Shown: positions 1-12,300 of the stretch, in pieces
Position numbering within the stretch: the stretch's first letter is position 1
How the letters are laid out: every line of letters begins with the position of its first letter
DNA from: Antedon mediterranea
Taxonomy: Eukaryota; Echinodermata; Crinoidea; Comatulida; Antedonidae
Reading direction: 5' to 3'
Assembly: GCF_964355755.1 (NCBI RefSeq)
Contig: NC_092670.1
Location: 4,305,001 to 4,369,000 of the forward strand
DNA: 64,000 bases
Translations under genes and position numbers: made by a program
The notes under the pieces: generated by a model
What the model was told of the DNA's origin: nothing
The model's input: the letters and a program-made list of their open reading frames with translations, nothing else
The model's database searches: none

Positions 1-24
1 AGGCTGCTATTATATAGCTAATAT

Positions 25-217
25 ATATAACAACTTGTAACAATCAAATCTTCTCAGATAAAGACTATAAACCGTAGGTCCAGTGTACACATCTAGCTTT
101 AAAGAACCTAGTACATCTTTCGAGACGAGTAGGGTGTAATGTTACCCCAGTGTACTAGTACATCACAGCCACTGATCATACTTGGACCCTTTGGAAGACC
201 AGTCTTTGACAAAAATT
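25..217. repeat. Dispersed repeat family X, copy 1
   Basis: This stretch shares long blocks with 15452-15648, for example ACTATAAACCGTAGGTCCAG and a later CGAGTA..AGCCACTG segment, at about 80 percent by eye. Two copies in similar register in one gene region indicate a SINE-like or short DNA-element family. No coding potential. Confidence 0.6.
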
Positions 218-327
218 CAAAATTCGACCTCGCGTGTTTCTAATTTCTTACCTTATCAAGATTCATATTAATAATTTATTGATCTTAAATGCAAATTTTG
301 AATAAATCCTACTTTTATTTTCTTCAG

Positions 328-3300
328 CTTCAGTTAAATGAGTTAGTGGTGAATCAGTTTCCAACAGAGAGTAAATCTCCCGTAGTCAACACATTTATGG
401 CAAGGCTGGATAAAGTGTCAAGCCTGACTGTGGAGGAAGATAGTAACCAATTTACACTACCAAGTAATATGGATGTCATATTGGGTAATCAGACAAAATC
501 AGTGTGTTGGGATGTTTCTTTGGTGACTTACACTATAAATCCATATCAGTGGAATCCTATGGGAACTAAGGTAATATTATTTGTTTTTGGTGTATTTTTA
601 TTGTCTTGAATCCGGTTATATACAGTTTAGTTTAGTGGAGTGGAGCTGTAGCTTGGTGGTGTAGTGGAGTTGTAGCTTGGTGGTGTAGTGGAGCTGTAGC
701 TTGGTGGTGTAGTGGAGCTGTAGCTTGGTGGTGTAGTGGAGCTATAGCTTGATGGTTAACGTGCTTGCCTTCCAATCCAAAGATTCAATCCTGACCTAGT
801 GCCAGGGAGTACCTAGTGCCAGTCCCTAAGCCTCAAATGAGAATTATAAAATAGTTTATCCATCCTGTAATTGGTGAGTTTGTGTTCGCTGGATGCGTAT
901 GAAATAAAAATAAAAACATTACCTTATTCTAAAATTCAGAAAATTACTTCTTTGTGGTTGATATTGTGAAAGGCCATAGACTGGGAAATTGCATTTTCAC
1001 TATTGTAAAGTCCAACATTTTCACGACCTTTTATTTTTTCTTTTTCGATTTGACTTGCATTGCTTTCACAGTTCAGTTGCTTTCCTTGAAGATTTTAAGG
1101 TAAAAATGTTTTATTTTTAGGTGACAACAGGTGTTTCATCTCTTGACCTGTTTACATGTGATGGAAAGGACTTGGTAGTGGAAAACTTAAATACAGAGCA
1201 CCAAATACATCTTAGTGTACCACATGACCTTTCTATAGAGGTAAGCTTATTCTATAGCCTGATTGTTGATATAATTGCAATAAAGGCCTACTGTAGCTAT
1301 TAGGCAGTTTAGGCAACCTCTGTATCCATATACTTGTGTAGCTTGAAATCAATACCATACGTGATACCGATTTTCAATGCGGATTGCATTCACCACGATT
1401 AAGATTTATTCGTTACAAATTGAATTTGTAGCACAACATAAACATAAATTATTCAAGGACAGAGTTTAGTATAAAAATGTTTCAAGAAAACAACAAAGAA
1501 GTAAAAAATGTAGGCTAGCAGGAAAGTTTAATGAAGAGGCTATATGTATATGGGCACATCACATTTTTTTGTCACATAAAGTTTAATAGTGTAGACAGAG
1601 CTTTACACTTACATTGTAATTACAAATATTAACCTACATTATATTTATATACTATCACGTTCACAGAATTCAGAACCTGGAAACTTCACCTTTGACAAGG
1701 CAAATATGAATATTCATGAGTTTAATGTGACTGACGACAATATGCAACAAACACTACACTTTACTTTGGAGTTCTTTTCAACTTCTAAGAGGGAGTTATT
1801 GCCGCTTAGGTTAGTGTTACGCTGGAGAGAGGAACCTACACCGTACGAGTATGACCTCAAGTGGGACTATGATGATTATGAGAATTCAATCGAGCAAATA
1901 TTTCAACCTGGTTTTTTTAATGGTAAATAGTTTTTACTGATTATTATTGTCACATAACAATATATAGATATTGATTGCTTCGAGGTGAAATATAAGTTGA
2001 CATCCCCTCGGAAATGATATTTTGCTCTCGGGAATATATATTTCCCTCAGCTTGCGCTTCAGGAATGTTTGAGGGGTATGTCAAATCTTATATTTTACCA
2101 ATATAAATGGCAATTTCTGTAGAACAACCAGTAGAATATCTGGTAACTAGGGCTCCTTATGTAAATAAGCCTGCCTAGTTAGGCGTATAGTATTAGATTT
2201 ATTTTTGTTTAAATTTGAAAAAATGTATGTTATTAAATTTGTACAAATGATAAATCTGGCATGTATTATGCATTGATTAAAACAAATGTGAAGGTTTACT
2301 CCGAACTTAAAATTAATTTGAAAATTTTTTTTTTTTTCAGAGACTGGTACATACTACTTAGCACTGCTTGATTCTGCATTTGATGAAACCAAATATCAAT
2401 TTGAATATCCACCTGCTCATTACCTACTCAGAATATGGTGGGCAGAATGTTTGTTTTGGAATCAAAGAAAAGGTAAAATTAATCGTTTTATTTTTGTGTA
2501 AAGGGAGGATGGCAACAATATTTTCTTTTATCAAAATATAGTCAGGTTAAAATTAATGCACTACACTTTGACCTGGGTAAAATTAATTTAGGCTTTGTGA
2601 CTCAGTCTACTACCCATGTACTGTGTATTCTTTATAATGTATAGACATATTTAAAAAATATCTTTTACAAATATAAAAGTATCTATAAGAAATTTTGTAT
2701 AAAAATAGTGTATAAAATTATTTATAAAAAAATGTTGTCATTTTTGTATATTTTTACTAATTCAACTTTTTAGTGGCGGTTTTCATCTCTATCTGTTAAT
2801 TTAGATTTTTATTATGATTGTTGTACTAGTATTATTATTATTATTATTTATTGCCAAAAACCAGTTACAAACAAACAAAACACAGAAACTAAGGGAGTAG
2901 GCAGGAACCTAAAAGTGAACCTAATCACTATAACAAGAGTTCAGGTTCCGTACTCCCAAAGTAACAACAATGATATAAAATAAACTATATAAAAATATTT
3001 AAAAAACAAAAAAGTACTTGCCTTTTGTGTACTTGTTTTATGAATCTATCTGTTTTACCACAGCCAAGTGAATTTCTCCGGGGTTTGGGATAATAAAGTT
3101 TAATTGAATTGATTTTAATTAAAATAAAATTTGTAAAAAATAAATAAAATAAAAGGTTTCCTCTATTTACATTTGCAATGTCAATTGCCTCGTCATTTCA
3201 GAAATATGGTCACCAGATGGATGTGAGTTACTTCCAACGTCAACTTACAAGATGACCAGCTGTAGATGTAATCACCTAACTGCATTTGGCATTAGCTTTA

Positions 3301-6300
3301 TACCTGTTAGCAAGCTTCTACATCGCATCTCTATGTCAGTTTTTCAAATGTGAGAGAAAATATTATTCAAGATATATATTTTTTAACATCATTGAAACAC
3401 CTGTTTAATACTTATTGATCAATATAAGCCTCATTCGTATGTTAGATATCAAGCTGTTAGCTGTTCTACTCACCCAATCGTTCCATCGATTTCTATTTAA
3501 CTTAATCCATGAATTATTTTTGTAAAAATATATTAACATTTGGTGTTTAATTAGAAATTTAGCATGTCCCTTTAGCATAGAAAGTATGATATATGTCACA
3601 CCCCCACCTTGATAAACGGGTAAATCTGAAAGAACAAAGAACCCATGTATAGCACATTGAATGCTAGAGAATGACATTCCATACTTATGAGAGATGTGTG
3701 TTTTATTTATATCTCGTATTACTCATACAGTATAAATATAAGAAATTGCAATTGCAAATTATTAAATTGATTTGTGTTTTTATTGAACATAATTGTTTAC
3801 CTTTAATAATTAATAATAATATTTTCTTTTGCAGACCAAATGAAAATCCAATTACATTTGTGTTTGTTTTGGTAACATTTGGTATATATTTTGTCCTCTT
3901 TGTGTACTGTCGCTATGCTGATCTCCATGACGAAAAAAAGCAAGGAACAATTTTTCTAAAAGACAACCAGCCAACGGATCAACAATAGTATGTATATGTT
4001 TTTAATCTTTAAAAAGATACATTAATACAATAAATAAGATATTTCTAGGAATAATGTTATTAAAAAATACATTAAATCTGACAAATTATTAAATAGTTTA
4101 TCCATCCTTTAATTGACGAGTTACTTGCTTTTTTTAAAAAATAGGTTTATTTGTACTTTTTAGAATTAGTATGTTCATGATGATTCATGCCTTTGCAAAC
4201 AGTTTAATCTTTGCATCCCCAACATTTAGACTTACTTATTCTTCCTAATTTTTCAGTTGATTGATAAAAATAATTTTACTAGATGCATCTCTATGATTAT
4301 AATATAATTTTATTGATTTTGGTTGTTTGTTTGGTTACATTCTAGTTATGAGATCACTATAGAGACTGGTTTTAGAAGTGGTGCAACAAGTACAGCAGCT
4401 ATTAGCATTGTATTACATGGAGAGCAAGGCTACTCTGAAACCAAACAATTAAAAGCTGCTGATAAAGTACTATTTGAAAGGAATTCTAGAGATCGATTTA
4501 TTGCAAGGTATTCTTTTTAAACTTTTGTGTGCAGGTGGTGCTGTTTAGATTTTTATAAGAACAAATCATTCTATCGTAGATACAGTAGTTTAATAACAAA
4601 ATTTCACTTAGCAAAGGAAAATTCTTTATTTTAACTATTGAATATACCAATATTCTTGCACCACGGCTATTGCTAATTTTTGTCTCCACACCTTAGAATG
4701 GTTAATAATTTAGATTTGAGTTAAGCAAAAGAAATTAAAAAGCTTACCTATTATGATAACAACAAATTCTTAGGCCTGCTAGAATAGGGAGGCAGATTAA
4801 CAATGAAAAATATCCATGCAATTGAAACTGATCTAGGTTAATTTTTTTTTTTTCAAATGGTATAATTGTTCCCATTAATTAATAAAAATCATACAAACGA
4901 TCTAAAGCTAATTTAATTACTTTGTTTGTCTACATTGCTCTCCAAAAATGTTATTTCCAACCGAGTGCCATTTTTAATGTAATTGTTTATATGCCAAAGC
5001 CAAGAAAAACATTGCCACACTGCTATTTGGTTTTTCTTACAAAATATTGAAGCCGAAAAATACTATCACACAATCTTTTGACAGTATTTTGTTTTTTCTG
5101 TTAGTGTACCAGAGTCTCTTGGACACTTGACCAAGGTCCACATATGGCATAACAATGCTGGCAATTCTCCAAGCTGGTTTTTAAGTCGCGTTGCTGTCAG
5201 AGATCTAATGAGTGGACAGAAGTGGTATTTCATTTGTGAGCGCTGGCTTGCTGTTGAAGAAGATGATGGAAAGATTGAACGTGATATTCCTGTACAGGAA
5301 ACAGGAATTGGCTTCCAAAAGGTATGCCTTATATTTGTTATATAGGCAGAACATAGGCAATACATTTTAAACACAGGCTTGTGGAAAGTTATTGCAATTC
5401 CAATGCTTTGTTTTCAAGGTCAAATTGTTTTTGATTGGTATTTAACATAAATAATTGTTGAGTACCTTTTGTATTCAAATGGTAAATTGTAGACGAATTG
5501 TGCTCAACAGTAAATCATTTGAATAGAAAACGTTAAACAACGCACACTTTTTTAACAACGCAAACTTTTTTTCAAACACCCAAAACAATCTGTTAAATAC
5601 TCAACGTTAAAGTTCCAATTGTATACAACAAATGAATTAAGAAGTGTTTTCAAATACATTTTAATATCTGAAAAATGTAAAAGTTGTTAGCAATGTTAAC
5701 TTGTGTGCAAAATTGATTTTGGAAATTTACTCTGGAAAAGTCTTGGAAAAGTTATGGAAATGTTTTTCACTCAAAGTGTATTACAGTATTTATATTTTTT
5801 ATATTTCTTTATTCGAATTCACAAAAACACAACATATAAAAAACAAAGAATGAATTCAGGGTAACACAAAAAAGTAACCAAAGGTCTAACTTATTTCCAT
5901 TTTGGCCCTTAAGGATAAAAACACCTAAGATTAACCCTGTTTACATGCAGTTTGATTAAGTATACCCATGAACCTATAAATTATATGTCCATGTTATACC
6001 TAATACCTATATGCTCTCTGAATAAAGCCTTTTCAGGCTTGTAGTGATGCATGAAAAAGAGCACTTGCTGGGTTGATAGTACCCACCAATTAGAGTGAAT
6101 CTACCTAAACTTTAAAATTATGAAAATTAAATTTTAGGTTTCTTCTATACCTGATTGCTTAAATTCTTTTTTCTTCATAACAGGCATTTTTTGCAAAAGG
6201 AGCACAATATTTTTCTGACTACTATTTGTGGAGTTCTGTGTTTACCCGACCACCATACAGTTGTTTTACTCGGATTCAACGGCTAACTGTGTGTCTATCC

Positions 6301-9300
6301 ATTCTGATGGATTTCTTTTGTATCAATACAATTTGGTATCAACTGCTTGACAAAGAGGTATTTATGAATTAAATAACAATAATTAAAGTCATTGAAGATT
6401 GTTTGAATGCATTAATCCTAGAATATTAATAATTGTTTTTACATGTGTTAAACAAAAGGTGATGTGGCTTTCACATTAAACAACATTATTAATCTTACAG
6501 CTCACTTTCTTAAGTCAAAGACTATGTTCGACTAAAGGACAGATCTTTAGTGGTGTTTACTGTACCAATGGATAAGTAGATTTAGGGAAAATGATAAAAG
6601 ACATAGAATAAAAATAAAATTTTGTTTTAATGACATTTATAACAGGAGGTTGATCTTGGCTTGATTGATGTATCTGGAGAAGCTGTCCTTGTTGGCATTG
6701 TCACTGCACTCATTGCTATTCCTATCAACTTCCCAATTATCATGTTCTTTAGACGCATTAGCCCCAAGACAGAACATGACCCGAAAGAGATCTACAAAAA
6801 TATCAAAAGTAGTTTTGAACCTTCTCCTGACGGTAATTATTTTATTATTATTCTTGTAGTATTGATTTTTATTTAGTATTTTTTATATTTTATATTGAAT
6901 TTCAATTTCTTTTGTACGCACCTCGAGCACTCTTGATTGGTATGAGTGCTATATAAATCCATATTATTATTATTTATTATATGAGTTTGCCTATTGGATA
7001 ATAAAGATTTGTATTTGTGTTATTTACATTTGGCAACATACTGTTACTTCTTTACAGCTGAAGTGCGACCAATCCTGAATGAGAAAAGCTTTGAACTTGG
7101 TGTCATTGAACAGACTGCTGTCAATCTACAAAGTTTACAGAACTGGACAACCGAAAATTGGATCAGAAAACAAAAAGTAAATTGTAAAATGTTATAAATA
7201 CAATTAATTTGATTTTTTCATAAAATAAAAGAGTTTTCATCTTTGATAAAATAATGTTTAGATTTCTTTTGTTTTATGTAGACAAAATGGATATTTATCG
7301 CTTTATCATTGATCGTAAATTTCATTTAATTTTGTGATTGAGAGTTATTTTTAAAGTGTGCTGTTTAATTTTAATTTCACTTGGGGTTGACTCTATCATA
7401 AAATTCTCAAATAATTTGTATTAGGGAAGCATGGGTGCTTTTGACACTGATAGTGGACGCTCATCACAAGAAAGAGTCTTTTTTGACAATGGCAGTATTT
7501 CAAGTGGATTTGAAGAATTTGGAGATGATGTCAGAGGAAGCACCGATGACACCAAAACTTCCAAGAAGAATATCAAGTATGTGAAACCACATAAAAACTT
7601 ATTCAGCAGAATGTTTGATTGATACATGAATGTGAAAACCTTTATAGAACCTATTTATATTTAACAGCCTACAGAATTGTGATTTCCAAATTAGTTTGAA
7701 TTGTTCAATATTTACTGTAGTACACTTATTGCATACCATGTCTGGTAGAGTGCATATGTTTTTTTAAAGATTACAATAACTAATTATAAATAGACATGAT
7801 GTTAAACTTATTTACAATATTGATGTCTTATAGTAGTACGTCGATGTCTGATAGCGGAATGAGCTCACCAGAGTGCCATAGTCTTGACTCTTTTAATACT
7901 ATGCGATCTCAGCATGACATTAGCCACAAGAAACTCACTAGCCCCAAGTATATGTTCCCACATTGGTGTTTGTACATAGCATATGCTCTATGTTTCACTA
8001 TCATCGGAATTTCAACTGTTGTGGCAGTTTATTTAGGTTACAGGTAAATTATAGCAATTTATTTAATATAGCAAAAACAACAATATTTAATGCCTAGTTT
8101 CTAAAATGTCTATATGTACTCCTCAATTTAGATCAGCATTGTCATGAACTTTTTTTTAATTTTGAATGCATAGGTTTAATCAAACTAAAGCAATATATTG
8201 GATCCAATCTGTTTATTTTTCATTCCTTCAATGTGTATTCATTACACAACCGGCAGTGGTAAGTATTTAAACTTATACCTCTAATTAAGTATAAACTTAA
8301 GCCTCCAATTAAGTATAAACTTATGCCTACAATTAAGTATACACTTATACCTAATATTATTACTATATTTTTATCATTGTTTCAATTTATTTTTGTAGAT
8401 GGCAATGTTTACCATTGTCAAGTCAATTCGCCATCGTAATAATGTTTCTATCTTTGATCATTATGATGACAATGTTGACCTGCTTAGTAAGCGTGAGATG
8501 AAACAGATTCGTACAAATGTCTTCATATATGGCAATGACATTAGTAAGGTAAGCTTGCTTCTTAAGCCCGGCGCACACTAGAGCTTTCGGCTGAGCCAAC
8601 TGGCACGAGTAACACTTGCCTCACAGTGTGCGCCGGGGATTTCGTGAGGAATCGGCCACGCGTGCCGCTGAGGAAAATATCTATCGTGTTTAATATTTTT
8701 TGGCACGCGTGCCATTTTCCTCAAGTGTGCGCCGAACGTGAGCTTCCTGCTCACTAAAAAATTCCACTGCGCATGACATGTTCTGATTTATTATGATATT
8801 TCAGCGCGTGCTGTATAGCGTAGTAAGTAATTATCCAATCAGAAAATCACGTACTGAAGGCTTTAGTGTGCGTCCGATAGAACGCGAACATAGTTTGCGG
8901 CAAATTTGTTACTGAGCCAAGTGTTACTCGTGCCAGTTGGCTCAGCCGAAAGCTCTAGTGTGCGCCGGGCTTTAAGGCCCACCTACTGACATTTCGATCG
9001 ATACAAAATCTGAAGGTACAACGCTTGTGTTATAAATGCTTTTTACCTCCAACCAATCAAATTGGATACTGCATACTGGATGATCCCTCAATCTCTGACA
9101 CTTCAATTTGTAACAAAAGCGTTATTTAATCGAATCTGAACACTTCACTGTTACAATGTTAATTATATTATAATGTTATCTTGCTTTTGGTTTTATGATA
9201 GCATAACTCCATCTGAACATATCCTTAGCATGTACATACAATTTACAAGTTTAGCCAGCCCAACTTCTTACTTACAGAAATGGTACTGTTTAATTAAAAA

Positions 9301-12300
9301 TAAAGACATTTTGATTCATGTGTTTTACAGGGAGTAGAGGCTCGGCAAAGATCCAGGTACTTAAGATATGCAAGACCACTTCAAGACAGGCAAATTCAGA
9401 AAGCAAAAGAAAAAATGATAAAAGAAAAAAATATGTATGCCATACTCAAGTAAGTTAAGAAGAATAGAAATAACCTGTGACTTGCAGCCTAACTGGGCTG
9501 AATTGCACACTTTCTTCTCTTCTAAGGGTTCCTTCACTTCAATTGCTGCAACCAAATGGTTCCCATTTGTCTGTCCACAGGGGCAGAATGGACCAGTGCA
9601 CCGAGGTATCCCCCCCCCCCCACCCCCTACTCTTCCAAAAGATGAACTGTGTTCTTTAGAGTGCACACGAGCCAGATATGTACAAATTGTAATAATTTTT
9701 TTTTGTAGGGATGTTGTTATTTATTCATTCATATTGATGTGTTTACTGTGGATGGCCTATGGAAGGGATAATTCCAATAAACACTCACTCAACAAATCCA
9801 TCTTTAATACATATGTCAAGTAAGTTTATTTAACATTTAAAGTATTTTTTAGTAAAGTATATTTATTTAATTCTGTTATTTAAGTAGTTGTAAATTTGCA
9901 GATATTCAAATGTTTAAGAAATAGAATATTATCAGTTTTACTCTGTATTACAGGACAACATTCACAGAGATTTCATCTGTACATGAGTTCTGGACATGGT
10001 CTCAGACAGATCTTCTTGATGGGCTGTTCACTGAAAAATTGTACCAAAGTGATAATGAAACAGAACAGGTAAGTACATTTATTTATGGACAAAATTTGAA
10101 CTTTATTTTCTAAATTTTGTTTTTTTTTGTGTGTGTCCACGTTCCACAGTCAATTAGAGCTAACACATTGAATCAGTTTGGATGTGTTTGTTGTTTTTCT
10201 CTTTTCTAATGCATATTTTGTCCTAAGTAGCCATCGGCATTCTTTTATTTGCATTCTTTTCAAGCTTTACATTTTAATCGCATACCTTTGATTGAGTCAC
10301 TGAACTCACGTTGGTTATAATATACCCTATATAAAATCCTTTAAATTGACCCACCTTAACTAGACCTACCGAAGAAATGTCTTTGCAATTGTTTTAAATT
10401 CAAATATTTTTAATCGTTAGGGATATGTTATGGATGGTGATACCATACTGTTAGGCAAGGCAAGCCTTCGTCAAGTGCGTGTTCATCAAAACAGCTGCAG
10501 AATTGCAAACGTAATGGAAAGCCACTTTGATTCGTGCGAAGGTAGCTATTCAGCGAGTCATGAAGAGACAGCAGATTACGGGCCTAAAGGTTTAGGATGG
10601 ATCTACAGTGGACAAAAAATGTTAAAGCGGTACACACAGTGGGGACGTATGGATCGATATGATGGTGGTGGTTACGTTGTTGATCTTAACACTACAAGGT
10701 ATATAACTAACGTGTAAAGCTGCATTATTTGCTGGCTTTAAAACTTAACATGATATAATCAACTGAATCTTATTAAAGATCATTAAGCTCCGTCTACACT
10801 ATCAAACTTTATGTGATATATGGACATGATGATGTAATATCACTACCATATTTGAGCATATCACTACCATATTTGGGGAAATCAAACTTTTTTGTCAAAT
10901 TAGTTTGATAGTGTAGACAAAGCTCTGACTACTGCAGCTGTATTCTTTGCTCCGTTTGTTCTTGCCTGTTCACATACTAGTAACCAGATCTTACCTGATT
11001 TGATGGCAGGTCTGTGATACTTATTCTTTATAAGATGAAAAATGTCATACAGTCAATATATATATTTTTTACTTGAAGGTCAGCAGCAGCAAGTCAATTG
11101 AAGGAATTGCAACATAATGCATGGATTGATGGGCAGACTCGCATGGTTATTGTTGAGTTTACACTATTCAATGCCCCTTACAGGTTGTTTGGGTAGGTTT
11201 TAATATTTTATTTACAGTAGTTTTTTTACACACACCCAAGCGGTAGCTGGCTGGTTTTTAAACCACAATAAATAAATAAAAAATAAAAAATAATTAAATC
11301 TCATTTAAAGGCTTAGGGAGTTAAAAAAAAAATTGTGACCTTGGACTGGAAGGCAAGCACATTAACCAACAAGATACAACTCCACTTTTTATTGATCAAT
11401 CTCGATATTGTGTTGATACAATATTCTTCTTCCTTCTAGATCTGTTGGATTATTGGCAGAAATGCCAGGCACTGGAGCAATCTATACACTGGCAAAGATA
11501 GAGTCTGTCCTGCTGTACCGCTATGAGTCTAACTACGACTACTTCATACTCCTTCTTGAGGTAAATCAGATACTGTACATTATCTATGTTAATCTTTAAT
11601 CTTCTATACATAAATTTGATTTTTGAATTGAAAATTAAATAAATAAAAACACAAGCCATTTATACATGTTGTGATGTAAACTTTAAATATAGCTACTATA
11701 CAATTGTTTATGTATTAAAATATAGATAGTAGCCGATTTAGATTGATAAAAACTAGAAAAAGATTTTTCGGATTAAAATAAATTTAAGTTTTAAACAGAG
11801 TTTTCAGGATTATTTATTCTGAATATTTTTGTATTGAAATTCTGATTTATTTATTTGCTCATATTTGCAGCTCCTTTTTCTTCTTCTTGTTGCTGTGTCT
11901 GGTAAAAGAGAAGTTCACAAAGCAATTAAGATGAAACTTAGATACTTTAAAAGTGTCTGGTCTTGGGTGGAGGTAAGGCAACCTCTATTGTATTTATTAT
12001 CAATGATTTTATATTAGATATATTTAGCTTTTTGCTTATTTTATTTTGTATCTCCATTGAGATCCAGCTACTTATACCCACAGCATTGTCTTCTTTTAGA
12101 AGTTGTGTTTTTTTACTCATTTTTTATTTAGATAAGCATGATTTTGTTGTCATTGGTATATTTTGTGATGTATGTTTATCGATTTGCCTATGTCACTGAA
12201 ATCATTGAACGCATGAAACGAACCTTCAATGAAGAATTTGTGGATATGTCATTCCTTGCATTCTGGGATCAAGTAAGTTTATACAAATTATAATACTATG

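Larger units (their letters stand above)
328..3349 (+). other. GAIN-domain remainder and GPS autoproteolysis site of the polycystin-1-like gene
   Basis: Five exons give about 300 extracellular residues of beta-rich, N-glycosylation-rich sequence. The last exon holds a classical GPS: spaced Cys and Trp residues, then CRCNHLTAFG. In the family, cleavage occurs between L and T of the HLT triplet, leaving the extracellular part bound non-covalently to the membrane part. All expected GPS cysteines and the HLT are present, so cleavage is probably retained (inference). I chose the exon end at 3349 because it gives a strong GTGAGA donor in the phase needed by the next exon. Confidence 0.85.

Noticed and set aside
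9361-9823. ORFs extending across the polycystin intron at 9450-9708
   Set aside because: They run through repeat family Y and a poly-C run; the exons on both sides join in frame without it.
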